64,000 nt of DNA from CBDBFG01 sp965204765 (GCA_965204765.1 CBDBFG010000004.1:248001-312000), one strand, 5' to 3'. Shown: positions 16,541-25,269, counted from the first letter of the stretch. The notes: generated from the letters alone by a model not told the origin. Numbers and translations are program-made.

Positions 16541-17289
16541 CAAATCACCTTTGCTTTTGTGTGTAAACAGTCCATTAATTCTGCAACATCTTGTACTATT
16601 TTGCCACCAGATCTTTGTTTAGGTTCTTCAACTGTTAAGATAGTGTGGTAAGTTTGCGTAGTAACTTTTAAATCGTCTACAGATGTTATTTCAATTGGTT
16701 TACGCTTAGCTTTCATTATGTCTGGTAGTTTAGGGTAACGAGGGGTATTCAGACGTAGATCAGTGGTCAAAACTGCAGGAATAGAGCACGATAATTCTTC
16801 TAATCCTTCATCTACTTCCCTCGTGACAATGACTTCTTTATTATTTATTGCAAGACTGGAAATGAAAGTACCTTGAGACCAGCCTAACAGCTCTGCAAGC
16901 ATTTGTCCGGTTTGATTACAATCATCATCTATCGCTTGTTTTCCCAAAACAACCAGTTCAATATTTTCTTTTTCACATACTGATTTGATTATTTTTGCTA
17001 CATTAAGAGGGGTAAGGTCAGAGTCAGCAGAGACCAGTATTCCTCTGTCCGCACCAATCGCTAACGCAGAACGTATTGTCTCGCTACACTCAGAACTTCC
17101 TATAGAAAGTGCTATAATTTCGTTAACATTGCCTTGTTCCTTTAGTCTGACTACTTCTTCCACAGCTATTTCATCAAACGGGTTGATAGACATTTTGGCA
17201 TTTGTTAAATCAATTCCTGAATTGTCTTTTTTTATTCTTGCTCTGATATTGTAGTCCAAAACTCGTTTGACACAAACTAGTGCTTTCAT
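16540..17289 (-). CDS. etfB: Electron transfer flavoprotein subunit beta
   Basis: The beta (AMP-binding) subunit of ETF, partner of the adjacent EtfA. The start MKALVCVKRVLDYN at 17289 fits the family and has GGGA about six bases upstream; a TTG at 17301 would add four residues without support. Signature features are NPFDEIAVEEVVRLKE, the ADRGILVS segment, LGKQAIDDDCNQTGQMLAE, and the conserved C-terminal PRYPKLPDIMKAKRKPIE. It is the first gene of the etfB-etfA-lysR operon. Length (249 residues) is normal. Confidence 0.96.
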   Translation of the reverse strand: MKALVCVKRVLDYNIRARIKKDNSGIDLTNAKMSINPFDEIAVEEVVRLKEQGNVNEIIALSIGSSECSETIRSALAIGADRGILVSADSDLTPLNVAKIIKSVCEKENIELVVLGKQAIDDDCNQTGQMLAELLGWSQGTFISSLAINNKEVIVTREVDEGLEELSCSIPAVLTTDLRLNTPRYPKLPDIMKAKRKPIEITSVDDLKVTTQTYHTILTVEEPKQRSGGKIVQDVAELMDCLHTKAKVI

Positions 17290-17410
17290 ATAACGTCCCA
17301 ATCTTTATTCAGTGACATTCTATAATTTTTTCACTTTGTTTTCTACTTCATTTCTGAAATTTTGTATTAAACAAAATTGGACATGGTTTGTGGAATAAAA
17401 ATATTAGCGT

Positions 17411-18931
17411 TTAATTTGTATAATTATACATAGGGCGGTAATTAATAGCTTCGGAGATATGATTGTGTCTAATATCTCTACTATGATCTAAATCTGCTAT
17501 AGTGCTCGACAGCCGTAGTATTTTATAGTATCCTCGGGCACTGAATTTAAATTTTTCTACTGATTTGGCCAGGGTCGTGCGCGCTTGTGTATCAATTGCG
17601 AAATTATCTACAAACTCATTAGGTAGTTTGGCATTAACGTAAATGCCTGCTTTGTTATTAATTTTGTTCAAACGATTTTGTTGCATTGTGCGTGCAACTA
17701 GCACGCGCTCTGCTATATCTTTACTGGATTCGCCTTGCTGTACAGAAGTTAATTCTATGGCCGTCACTTCTGGTACAAAAACGTTGATGTCAATACGATC
17801 CAATAATGGACCAGATAATTTGGCTTGATAATCCACGGAGCATTTTGGCGCTCTGCTACATGCCCTTGCTGCATCATCCAAGTATCCGCATTTACATGGA
17901 TTCATCGCTGCAATTAACTGGAAGTTAGCGGGATAGGTAATATGAGCATTTGCTCTTGCCACCATAATTTTCCCTGTTTCTAATGGTTGTCGCATAGTTT
18001 CAAGAGTGCTGCGTGAAAATTCTGGTAATTCGTCTAGAAATAATACACCATTATGTGCTAGGGAGATTTCGCCTGGCTTTGCTTTTGAGCCACCACCAAC
18101 TATTGCTGGCAATGAGGAAGAATGATGTGGCTCTCTAAAAGGTCTGTTGGTTAGGAGTTTACCGTTATGCAATTGCCCCGCTATGCTGTGTATCATAGTG
18201 ACTTCTAAAGCTTCTTTGGGTGTTAATGGTGGCAACAAACTGGGTAACCTTGAGGCGAGCATAGATTTTCCGGCACCCGGAGGGCCTTGTAATAAAATGT
18301 TATGTCCACCAGCTGCGGCTATCTCTAGTGATCGTTTTGTGCTTTCTTGACCTTTAATATCAATAATATCCTGATATTTAGAGGTTATTTTATCTAAACA
18401 AGGCTTCGGCAAAGATATTAATTGTTTCCCTTTGATATGACTGATCAGAGAAACTAAATCAGGTGCAGCTATGATGTCTATTTTGTGTGCCCATGCCGCT
18501 TCTTGGCCATTATTAACAGGGCAAATTATACCTTTCCCTAATTTTGCCGCCAGAATTGCTGCTGGCAACACGCCGTTTACTTCTGTCAATCTACTATCCA
18601 AAGCTAATTCACCCATGACTATGTAGTTAGCTATGTCTTCATTGCTGACAGATTGTAGAGAAATGAGTATACCCAAGGCGATTGCTAAATCAAAATAACT
18701 ACCTTCTTTTTGTAAATTGGCTGGCGAAAGATTAACGACGATCTTTTTTGGTGGAAGAGAGATACCAATTGAAGACAAAGCCGACCTAATACGCTCTTTG
18801 GATTCTGCTACTGTTTTGTCTGGTAATCCCACAATTGTAAATGAAGGTAAACCAGAGGTGATTTTTACCTGTACTTCTACGGGTAGGGCATCAATACCAT
18901 GAAATGCTGTGGTATGTACAATTGCTACTAT
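17411..18931 (-). CDS. comM: ComM/YifB-family Mg-chelatase-like AAA ATPase with apparent ATA start
   Basis: Hexameric helicase of the ComM/YifB family, which promotes branch migration when DNA taken up by natural transformation is integrated. The 506-residue length is typical only if translation begins at ATA 18931. From there the chain reads IVAIVHTTAFHGIDALPVEV, the conserved family N-terminus that usually starts MVA. A strong Shine-Dalgarno AGGAGGG (18942-18936) lies four bases upstream, and an in-frame TAG sits just before, so no other start can give this end. The first conventional start (18832) would delete about 33 conserved residues. Domains are an S5-like N-terminal part (1-130), AAA core with Walker A GPPGAGKSML, FLDELPEF, and the C-terminal domain SARGYYKILRLSSTIADLDH. 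It is a single-gene unit. Confidence 0.9.
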   Translation of the reverse strand: MVAIVHTTAFHGIDALPVEVQVKITSGLPSFTIVGLPDKTVAESKERIRSALSSIGISLPPKKIVVNLSPANLQKEGSYFDLAIALGILISLQSVSNEDIANYIVMGELALDSRLTEVNGVLPAAILAAKLGKGIICPVNNGQEAAWAHKIDIIAAPDLVSLISHIKGKQLISLPKPCLDKITSKYQDIIDIKGQESTKRSLEIAAAGGHNILLQGPPGAGKSMLASRLPSLLPPLTPKEALEVTMIHSIAGQLHNGKLLTNRPFREPHHSSSLPAIVGGGSKAKPGEISLAHNGVLFLDELPEFSRSTLETMRQPLETGKIMVARANAHITYPANFQLIAAMNPCKCGYLDDAARACSRAPKCSVDYQAKLSGPLLDRIDINVFVPEVTAIELTSVQQGESSKDIAERVLVARTMQQNRLNKINNKAGIYVNAKLPNEFVDNFAIDTQARTTLAKSVEKFKFSARGYYKILRLSSTIADLDHSRDIRHNHISEAINYRPMYNYTN

Positions 18932-19024
18932 ACTGCCCTCCTATAAATAATACATAACCCCTTTCGTAGAATATATTGTTGGGTTCTATGGTCAAGTATA
19001 TACTGCATTATATAATCAAAAATA

Positions 19025-19053
19025 TTGACTTATATACATACAATTTGTTAAAT
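19025..19053 (+). promoter_or_regulatory. Putative sigma-70 promoter of the transporter-SagB-peptide unit
   Basis: TTGACT (19025-19030) and TTAAAT (19048-19053) are separated by exactly 17 bp. The predicted start of transcription lies about 20 bp before the ribosome-binding site of the EamA gene. There is a good -35 match and a fair -10 match. Confidence 0.5.
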
Positions 19054-19079
19054 AGTGAAAAGATGCAAAGTTGGAGTTA

Positions 19080-19973
19080 ATGAAAAATATGCAAAACAAG
19101 ACTTATGTTGGTATCGCTCTTTCAGTTATAGCTGTACTATTTTCAGTTGTTAATGACACCTTAATCAAATTGAGTTTTGATTTTATCAGCACGGCGCAAT
19201 TGCTCTTTTTTAAACCCATTTATTCTCTTTTTTGGCATATTGTGGTTAGTGCGATAAACAAAAGAAGCCCTTTTGTGACAATAAGAAACAAAAAATTAAT
19301 GTTTGCAAGAATTGCGTGGAGGTTAAGTTTTATATTATTTTATATGTATGCTTTATCAACTACTTCCATTGCTTTGGCTACAGGTTGTATGCTGATAGCT
19401 CCGCTGGTAGTTGGGGCGTTAGCTAACTGGTTGCTGGACGAGGAAGTAACTCGTCAAGACGTAATCGGTTTGATATGTGCATTTATAGGGGCATTTTTTA
19501 TAGTAGATCCTCTTTCTGAAAAGTTAAATTTAGGTGCAATGTTTGCTGTTTTAGCGGCAATATTTTACGCAATGAGTGTGTTGTATACTAAAAAATTAAC
19601 TAATAATAATGAAAAACAACATGCTATTGTAAGTTACTATATTTATGGGATGATAATATTTGGTATTGTACACTACTACGTGTGTGGTGATGGTCCACTG
19701 TGGGTGTCTAGCGTAAAGGGGCATTTGTATTTACTATCTTCTGGTTTTACCTATTTTGCTTTTGCTACTTTGTCCATCAAGGCTTTGTCATTTATCAAGG
19801 CCACTAGCTATTCCTACATAGAGTACACCAGTTTATTGTGGGCCATGGCTTTTGATTATGTGATATGGAGCCAGGTCATGTCTTTCGGAGACCTAATAGG
19901 TGTAGCTATTATTGTTATATCGTGCGTATTTACTTTAGGAAAAAAAGATAATAATGAGCAAACTAAATCTTAA
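19080..19973 (+). CDS. EamA/DMT-family transporter
   Basis: Inner-membrane transporter of the drug/metabolite superfamily, 297 residues with about ten hydrophobic helices in two EamA repeats (about 8-140 and 150-290). A recognisable repeat feature is the acidic stretch before helix 5, LLDEEVTRQDVIGLICAF. ATG 19080 or the ATG at 19089 is the start; GGAG lies at 19073-19076. The 3' end overlaps the SagB-like gene by 20 bp, so the two are made together. DMT proteins move metabolites, amino acids or nucleotide compounds. In this context export of a modified peptide-derived product or import of a precursor is conceivable, but substrate assignment is inference. Confidence 0.85.
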   Translation: MKNMQNKTYVGIALSVIAVLFSVVNDTLIKLSFDFISTAQLLFFKPIYSLFWHIVVSAINKRSPFVTIRNKKLMFARIAWRLSFILFYMYALSTTSIALATGCMLIAPLVVGALANWLLDEEVTRQDVIGLICAFIGAFFIVDPLSEKLNLGAMFAVLAAIFYAMSVLYTKKLTNNNEKQHAIVSYYIYGMIIFGIVHYYVCGDGPLWVSSVKGHLYLLSSGFTYFAFATLSIKALSFIKATSYSYIEYTSLLWAMAFDYVIWSQVMSFGDLIGVAIIVISCVFTLGKKDNNEQTKS

Positions 19974-21009
19974 TCCTAATATATTTTTTTTATTAAAAGA
20001 TGGAAAAATAATAGTTTGGGATTATTTAAATCATAACCAGTATGAAATAGATCATGATACTTTTGATCGATTGCTTTCTGTGTCAAAAGGTGAAATAAAA
20101 GGTTTAGAGTTGTCTGATTTAAGACAATCAGGACTAGCAACACCTGATCCTCTTCATTTTGAATGGCAGTGGGATGAGTTATCAAAGATATATCATATCG
20201 GTTGTCGTGATGTGGGCGATAATAAAGAAGTTCCCCCGATAGAATTTGCCCAAAATTATTTAAAACATAGTGCAAATTTACCTAATCAAAGCCATGTTAA
20301 ACAAATTGATGGAGAAGTTATACCATTACCTAAACCAAGTTTTCATCACTTACCCCAAATTAATTTATGGGAATTAATGAAAAAAAGAATGACCTCAAGA
20401 TCATTTAATGGAGAGCAGGTAAAATTGCAAGATTTTGTTAATATAATATACACTGGCTTTGGTAGGACGCATGATAAGTGGGATGAGCTAATAGAAAAAG
20501 GATTCAAGGAGGTTGTGGTAAAGAAAGCTCATCCATCTGGTGGTGGCTTGCATCCCTTGGAATGTTTTTTGGTTGTGGATAATGTCGAGAGTTTGGAAAA
20601 AGGACTGTACTATTATAATTGGTACGATAATAAATTAATAAAATTACCAAACGACAAGTTTACTAAACCGTTACAGTACTATTTCTATGATCAGTTTTAT
20701 GTGCAAAAAATTTCTTTTGGTATTTTTATTTGTAATGACAATAAAAAATCTTGGTCAAAATATCCTCATTCAAGGGGTTATCGGGATGTGAATTTAGATG
20801 TTGGACATGCTTCACAAAGTATGCTTCTGATGGCAACATTGCACGATGTGTTGACTTGGGAATCTGCATATTTTAGAGATAGCAAAGTTTCCGATGTGTT
20901 CAATATAGATGGTATTACCCTTTTTCCGTCAATGTTTTTAGGGTTTGGTTATGGGGCAAGACAGGCTATACCAGATGAGTTTATACAAGCAAAAACTAAA
21001 TGCTCTTGA
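19954..21009 (+). CDS. SagB/ThcOx-family peptide dehydrogenase (nitroreductase fold)
   Basis: FMN-dependent oxidoreductase of the SagB/ThcOx group, whose members oxidise azolines to azoles or otherwise dehydrogenate ribosomal peptides. It is 351 residues. Residues 1-135 form an N-terminal domain without a clear family match, possibly a peptide-recognition winged-helix domain. The nitroreductase domain starts at MKKRMTSRSFNGEQ (about 142-154). It continues with the SagB-typical HPSGGGLHPLECFLVV (193-208), DVGHASQSMLLMATLHDV (282-299) and the C-terminal FLGFGYG. There is no signal peptide. It overlaps the EamA transporter by 20 bp and is followed by a 22-codon ORF and a terminator. No YcaO cyclodehydratase or radical SAM gene is in the window, so the substrate and exact reaction are unknown. 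Confidence 0.85.
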   Translation: MSKLNLNPNIFFLLKDGKIIVWDYLNHNQYEIDHDTFDRLLSVSKGEIKGLELSDLRQSGLATPDPLHFEWQWDELSKIYHIGCRDVGDNKEVPPIEFAQNYLKHSANLPNQSHVKQIDGEVIPLPKPSFHHLPQINLWELMKKRMTSRSFNGEQVKLQDFVNIIYTGFGRTHDKWDELIEKGFKEVVVKKAHPSGGGLHPLECFLVVDNVESLEKGLYYYNWYDNKLIKLPNDKFTKPLQYYFYDQFYVQKISFGIFICNDNKKSWSKYPHSRGYRDVNLDVGHASQSMLLMATLHDVLTWESAYFRDSKVSDVFNIDGITLFPSMFLGFGYGARQAIPDEFIQAKTKCS

Positions 21010-21071
21010 CAAAAAATATTATTAGTGGCACGATGGCACTGTGGTTGATGTAATTTAGTAAAGGTGACGAA

Positions 21072-21140
21072 ATGAAAAAAATTTTGTTAGAGGACAGATT
21101 CAGCCCTTTATTTAAGAATACTGTGTTGATATCTGAATAG
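21072..21140 (+). CDS. 22-residue peptide ORF, candidate precursor peptide
   Basis: A very short ORF coding MKKILLEDRFSPLFKNTVLI plus SE, with a clear ribosome-binding site (AAAGGTGA at about 21060-21067, spacing 5) and its stop two bases before the stem of a strong terminator. It starts 62 bp after the SagB-like stop. Its place inside a dedicated transcription unit with a peptide-modifying enzyme makes it a candidate RiPP precursor. It has no cysteine, so thiazoline chemistry is excluded; Ser and Thr are present. Alternatives are a leader peptide of an attenuator or a chance ORF. The composition shows no run of one amino acid, which argues against classical attenuation. Confidence 0.4.
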   Translation: MKKILLEDRFSPLFKNTVLISE

Positions 21141-21142
21141 AA

Positions 21143-21174
21143 AAAGAAAGAGTTATACGCTCTTTCTTTTTTTG
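21143..21174 (+). terminator. Strong rho-independent terminator
   Basis: A perfect 10-bp stem, AAAGAAAGAG (21143-21152) with CTCTTTCTTT (21160-21169), has a 7-base loop and runs into a T-rich tail to 21173. It closes the transporter-SagB-peptide unit. Confidence 0.85.
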
Positions 21175-21295
21175 TCTTTAAATTTCTTATTATTATCCTC
21201 AATTCAATTTCCTAAGGTTATTTTTGTGGTATTTTGCTTAAAAATAAGCTACTAAATGGTTAATATTTGGTTAAGGTTTTGCTGAAGGTTATTTG

Positions 21296-22270
21296 ATGCT
21301 AGAAAATGCGGAGTATTTCAACGATACCGAAGAGGCTAAACGTGTTATTAACATAGAGCTTAATGCGTTGGAACGGCTGTCATCTGGTATAGGATTAGAG
21401 TTTATTAATACAGTCAATGCTATTCTTAACACAACTGGTAGAGTAATCCTTACTGGAATGGGGAAAAGTGGTCATATAGCTAATAAGATTTCTTCGACAT
21501 TTGCGTCTACTGGTACAACCAGCCATTTTGTCCATCCAGCAGAAGCAAGTCACGGTGATCTTGGTATGATCACTAATAAAGATCTAATAATAGCATTATC
21601 AAACTCTGGTGACACCAAAGAGTTGTACGATATATTGACATATTCTAAAAGAAACGGAATCAAAATAATCGGCATAACCTCTAAAGCTAATAGTACGCTT
21701 GCCAGGAACTCTAGTATAGCATTGATTCTCCCAAAATGTGAAGAAGCCTGTCCATTAGGTTTGGCTCCTACCACGTCGACCACTATGATGCTCGTTTTAG
21801 GTGATGCTATTGCGACAACAGTTTTAAAACGCAAAGGTTTTTCGGCACAAGATTTTGGCTCTTTGCATCCTGGCGGTAAATTAGGACAACAATTATTAAC
21901 CGTTAATAGTATTATGCACAAAGGGTCGGATATGCCGGTAGTGTTTGATAATTCTAGCATACAAGAATTACTACTAGAGATGTCTTCCAAGGGTTATGGT
22001 TGTGTTTGTGTTATTGATAGGAGTAAAAAATTAGTAGGAGTAGTAACAGACGGTGATATACGCAGAAATATTAACGGTAATATTTTAGATACTCCTATTA
22101 CAAAAATAATGAATCATAGGCCTGCTACTATTTCACCACAGACAATAGCCCAAGAGGCAATTGCTATTATGAACAGTAAAAAAATAACTAGTTTAATTGT
22201 CATCAATGATGATACAGAGTTGGTTGGTATTTTGCATATTCATGACTGTTTAAAAACAGGCTTAAGTTGA
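21296..22270 (+). CDS. kdsD: Arabinose-5-phosphate isomerase (KdsD/KpsF)
   Basis: Converts ribulose-5-phosphate to arabinose-5-phosphate, the first step to KDO for LPS inner core. It is 324 residues from ATG 21296 (a TTG three bases earlier is the alternative). The SIS domain is at about 30-180, with GMGKSGHIANKISSTFASTG, HPAEASHGDLGMI and SNSGDTKEL, plus GSLHPGGKLG, all diagnostic for KdsD. Two CBS domains follow (about 200-324, including VVTDGDIRRN). It begins the LPS transport cluster kdsD-lptC-lptA-lptB, a conserved proteobacterial order. Confidence 0.95.
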   Translation: MLENAEYFNDTEEAKRVINIELNALERLSSGIGLEFINTVNAILNTTGRVILTGMGKSGHIANKISSTFASTGTTSHFVHPAEASHGDLGMITNKDLIIALSNSGDTKELYDILTYSKRNGIKIIGITSKANSTLARNSSIALILPKCEEACPLGLAPTTSTTMMLVLGDAIATTVLKRKGFSAQDFGSLHPGGKLGQQLLTVNSIMHKGSDMPVVFDNSSIQELLLEMSSKGYGCVCVIDRSKKLVGVVTDGDIRRNINGNILDTPITKIMNHRPATISPQTIAQEAIAIMNSKKITSLIVINDDTELVGILHIHDCLKTGLS

Positions 22271-22288
22271 TGATGGTAACATTTACAG

Positions 22289-22924
22289 ATGAATAAGTTG
22301 TCTAATGAAGCTAAACAGTCCAATACTTTATTAAAGCAAACACACAAAAAAAGTGTACGTCATACCTATAGAGTAAAAAAATTACGTAGGTTATTACCGG
22401 TAGGAGCGATGTTTCTTATATGTATCACTTTTTTATGGTCCTATATAGTTGCTTTTCTAGAGAAGCCTATAGAAGGGATATCGAGATATACAAAGCTTGA
22501 TTTAAAAAATGAAGCAACGAATATAATGCTCTCCTCTACGGATTCCAATAACAATCCATTCCAAATTTTCGCTAATAAAATCAGACAAATAGATGGAACA
22601 ATGTATGAATTAACCAATCCTCAAAGCACATTGGTTATGCGCAATGGCGAAAAAATAAATATGTTGGCACAAGTTGCAGTGTTTGATAAATCGTTGAATA
22701 ATATCACCTATAGTGATTTTATTCTTAAACATAGCGGTGGTATAAAGCTGAATACTTGTACTAGTATACATCAAATTAATAAAGATTTATTATATAGCGA
22801 TAAACCAACAGTGATCACTTTGAGTAACGGTACTATTAATTCTGATAAAGGTTTTTCGTTAAACAAGACAGCGGAAACATTGAATTTATTGGGTAAAACA
22901 AAAATTGTAATTAACCAGAAATAG
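22289..22924 (+). CDS. lptC: LPS export protein LptC
   Basis: Bitopic inner-membrane protein that passes LPS from the LptBFG ATPase to the periplasmic bridge of LptA. It is 211 residues. A basic cytosolic N-terminus (residues 1-35) is followed by one membrane helix (about 36-55, LLPVGAMFLICITFLWSYIV) and a periplasmic beta-jellyroll domain with repeated short strands. Sequence identity to model LptC is low, as is usual for the family; the call rests on architecture and on position between kdsD and lptA. Confidence 0.82.
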   Translation: MNKLSNEAKQSNTLLKQTHKKSVRHTYRVKKLRRLLPVGAMFLICITFLWSYIVAFLEKPIEGISRYTKLDLKNEATNIMLSSTDSNNNPFQIFANKIRQIDGTMYELTNPQSTLVMRNGEKINMLAQVAVFDKSLNNITYSDFILKHSGGIKLNTCTSIHQINKDLLYSDKPTVITLSNGTINSDKGFSLNKTAETLNLLGKTKIVINQK

Positions 22925-22934
22925 TAAGCAATCT

Positions 22935-23702
22935 ATGTACTACTTAAGTATTTTTATATTTATTTGTCACTGTATGCTGGCTTTGGCACAGCCTGTAACA
23001 GATGATGCTATCACTGTACTATCGGATCACGGAATAAAATGTGAGAAAAAAAAGAATCATTGTATATCTTCAGGAAGCGTCAAAATAACTCATAGAGGGT
23101 ACGTAATTACTGCTAATAAGTTGGTTGCTTCTTTTATTAATGCGCAAAATTCTCATTATAAATTCGACAATATAATGTTAGAACAGAAAGTAAATATATC
23201 TAGCACAGGAGGATTACAAGGCAAAGCGCAACATGCGATATACGATCTATTGCATAATGTTATTACCCTAAAAGGGTCCCCATTCATACAAGACGGTAAG
23301 TTTACGATATATACGGATAATAGTTTTGTATTAAATCGTAGCGATAACACCATCAATACTAAGGGTAAGGTGGTAATAAAAAACAAAGATATACTGATTA
23401 AGACCAATCATGCCAAGGCTAATCTACGTACTATTAATAACAAAACATTTTTTCATAAAATTAATTTATATGGTAATTTGATCATTTCCAGTGCAGACGA
23501 AATAATTAACGCAGAAAAAGGGTTGTATGATCATAAAAGTCAAACGATAATATTACAAAATAATGTACAGATCACAAAAAGTACCGGTATATTAAAAGGC
23601 GAATCTGCTGTTTATAATCTTGTGACCAATCAGTGTAAAATTATTAATAATAGAACTATGGATAAACGTGTGCGCACAACCATTATACGGAAACAAAAAT
23701 AA
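22935..23702 (+). CDS. lptA: LPS transport periplasmic protein LptA
   Basis: Periplasmic bridge protein carrying LPS between inner and outer membranes (OstA_N/OstA family). It is 255 residues with a signal peptide (cleavage after MLALA, about residue 18). The mature part shows the repeated beta-jellyroll pattern, with GSVKITHRGYVITANKLVAS and NTINTKGKVVIKNKDILI as clear OstA-type strand pairs, and ends with a basic tail. It starts 10 bp after lptC. It is longer than E. coli LptA (185 residues), as often seen in alphaproteobacteria. Confidence 0.87.
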   Translation: MYYLSIFIFICHCMLALAQPVTDDAITVLSDHGIKCEKKKNHCISSGSVKITHRGYVITANKLVASFINAQNSHYKFDNIMLEQKVNISSTGGLQGKAQHAIYDLLHNVITLKGSPFIQDGKFTIYTDNSFVLNRSDNTINTKGKVVIKNKDILIKTNHAKANLRTINNKTFFHKINLYGNLIISSADEIINAEKGLYDHKSQTIILQNNVQITKSTGILKGESAVYNLVTNQCKIINNRTMDKRVRTTIIRKQK

Positions 23703-23868
23703 TATACTTGCGAAGAGTTTAAGATATAAATTATCACAGATTACAAAAATATAATCTTTATCAAATTAAATAGGTACATTAAATATATAAAGCTGTTGTT
23801 TTATAAGTTATATAGTTATAGGATTCTTGATAGTTGAAAATATTAAAACATAAAGTTTGGCTTGGTTA

Positions 23869-24618
23869 ATGGGGAAAGTAAAATTTGATACTTCTATAGG
23901 ATTAACAGTAATTGGTGTCGGGAAAAGTTATAAAAAACATCATATTCTAAAAAATATCAATATTCATATCCAAAGAGGAGAAGCGGTAGGTCTTTTAGGT
24001 CCCAACGGTGCTGGTAAGACCACAACATTTTCAATAATTGCTGGCCTTCTTTCGCCATCTCAAGGTAAAGTGTACCTAGATAACGTAGATATTACCAATT
24101 TACCTATGTATAGAAGGGCAAGATTGGGCATAGGTTACTTGCCACAAGAAGCTTCTATATTTCGTGGTATGACCGTAGAAGAGAATATTAAATCAGTACT
24201 AGAGGTGTTAGAGCCTGATCCCGACAAACAAGAATTGATGTTGGAAAATTTATTGGGTGAGTTCATGATCTCACACTTGCGCACTGCATCAGCATTGACT
24301 TTATCCGGTGGAGAAAGAAGACGAGTAGAGATTGCTCGCGCTCTTGCAAGTAATCCTCATTTTATTTTGTTAGACGAACCACTTGCTGGTATTGATCCAA
24401 TTGCTGTCAAGGATGTGCGGGAACTAATTTCTCATTTAAAGGAAAAAAACATAGGTGTTCTTATCACAGATCATAACGTCAGAGAAACATTAAATATAGT
24501 TGATAGGGCATATATAATCTCTGATGGACAAGTGCTTATGGAAGGTTCACCAAAGCAAATAATATCTGATTACAGCGTACGTAAAGTATATTTGGGTGAT
24601 ACTTTTGTGAATGATTAA
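23869..24618 (+). CDS. lptB: LPS export ABC transporter ATP-binding protein LptB
   Basis: Cytosolic ATPase of the LptB2FG complex that extracts LPS from the inner membrane. It is 249 residues from ATG 23869; the TTG at 23857 would add four residues. All motifs are intact: Walker A LLGPNGAGKTTT, Q-loop YLPQEASIFRGM, signature LSGGERRRVEIARAL, Walker B FILLDEPLAGIDPIAV, H-loop LITDHNVRETL. The LptB-specific Q-loop PQEASIFR and C-terminal VRKVYLGD fit. The 166-bp gap after lptA suggests it may have its own promoter. lptF and lptG are not in the window. Confidence 0.95.
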   Translation: MGKVKFDTSIGLTVIGVGKSYKKHHILKNINIHIQRGEAVGLLGPNGAGKTTTFSIIAGLLSPSQGKVYLDNVDITNLPMYRRARLGIGYLPQEASIFRGMTVEENIKSVLEVLEPDPDKQELMLENLLGEFMISHLRTASALTLSGGERRRVEIARALASNPHFILLDEPLAGIDPIAVKDVRELISHLKEKNIGVLITDHNVRETLNIVDRAYIISDGQVLMEGSPKQIISDYSVRKVYLGDTFVND

Positions 24619-24647
24619 TTGCAAAGCAAAGATGTTGTTTTAGACAC

Positions 24648-24676
24648 TTGACGAGCAATGGTAACCTGTTTATTTT
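24648..24676 (+). promoter_or_regulatory. Putative sigma-70 promoter for nfu
   Basis: TTGACG (24648-24653) and TATTTT (24671-24676) are spaced by exactly 17 bp, with the nfu start codon about 30 bp after the -10. Confidence 0.5.
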
Positions 24677-24705
24677 GATCTATGAATATGTAATAGGGGT
24701 CAAAA

Positions 24706-25269
24706 TTGTTTATACAAACGGAAGAAACACCTAATCCGTTAACTTTAAAGTACATTCCTGGTAAGGATATCGCTCCTGAGAAGCCAATAAATTTTGCTGA
24801 TAAAGAACAAGCAACAGGGTGTCATTTAGCAGAGTCTCTTTTCATGATTGAAGGGGTAGTTAATGTATTCTTTGGTTCTGATTTTATCTCTATAACGAAA
24901 GAAAAAGATATTGCTTGGGATATATTAAGGCCACAGATACTTGGTGCAATTATGGAATATTTTATGGAAAATGAAACTGTATCCCATTCACAATGCACGC
25001 CAGTTGAAGGCAACGTTGCTCACAAAGAAGAGAGTAAAGATCCTGTTATACAAGAAATAAAAGAATTAATAGATACACATGTCAGACCTGCTGTAGCACA
25101 AGATGGTGGTGATATAGTGTTTCATGAGATGATAGATGGAGTAGTTTATTTAAAGATGCAAGGTGCTTGCTCTGGATGTCCTAGTTCCACAATTACCTTG
25201 AAAAATGGTATAGAAAATATGCTAAGGCATTATATACCAGAGGTAAAAGAGGTTAGAGCTGTCGTTTAG
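24706..25269 (+). CDS. Nfu-type Fe-S cluster scaffold/carrier
   Basis: Protein of 187 residues that accepts and delivers iron-sulfur clusters to apo-enzymes. The Nfu N-terminal domain begins MFIQTEETPNPLTLKYIPG, and the start codon is TTG at 24706 with AGGGGT about ten bases upstream. A linker follows, then the NifU C-terminal domain with VRPAVAQDGGDIVF and the cluster-binding CxxC in GACSGCPSS (about residues 153-161). This Nfu_N plus NifU layout is that of the mitochondrial NFU1/alphaproteobacterial type, not of enterobacterial NfuA. Full length, with its own promoter. Confidence 0.93.
   Translation: MFIQTEETPNPLTLKYIPGKDIAPEKPINFADKEQATGCHLAESLFMIEGVVNVFFGSDFISITKEKDIAWDILRPQILGAIMEYFMENETVSHSQCTPVEGNVAHKEESKDPVIQEIKELIDTHVRPAVAQDGGDIVFHEMIDGVVYLKMQGACSGCPSSTITLKNGIENMLRHYIPEVKEVRAVV

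Noticed and set aside
21072..21174. Attenuator reading of the 22-residue ORF and following hairpin
   Set aside because: No runs of one regulatory amino acid, no alternative antiterminator pairing seen, and the hairpin follows the SagB gene end; a simple end-of-operon terminator is more likely, though not excluded.
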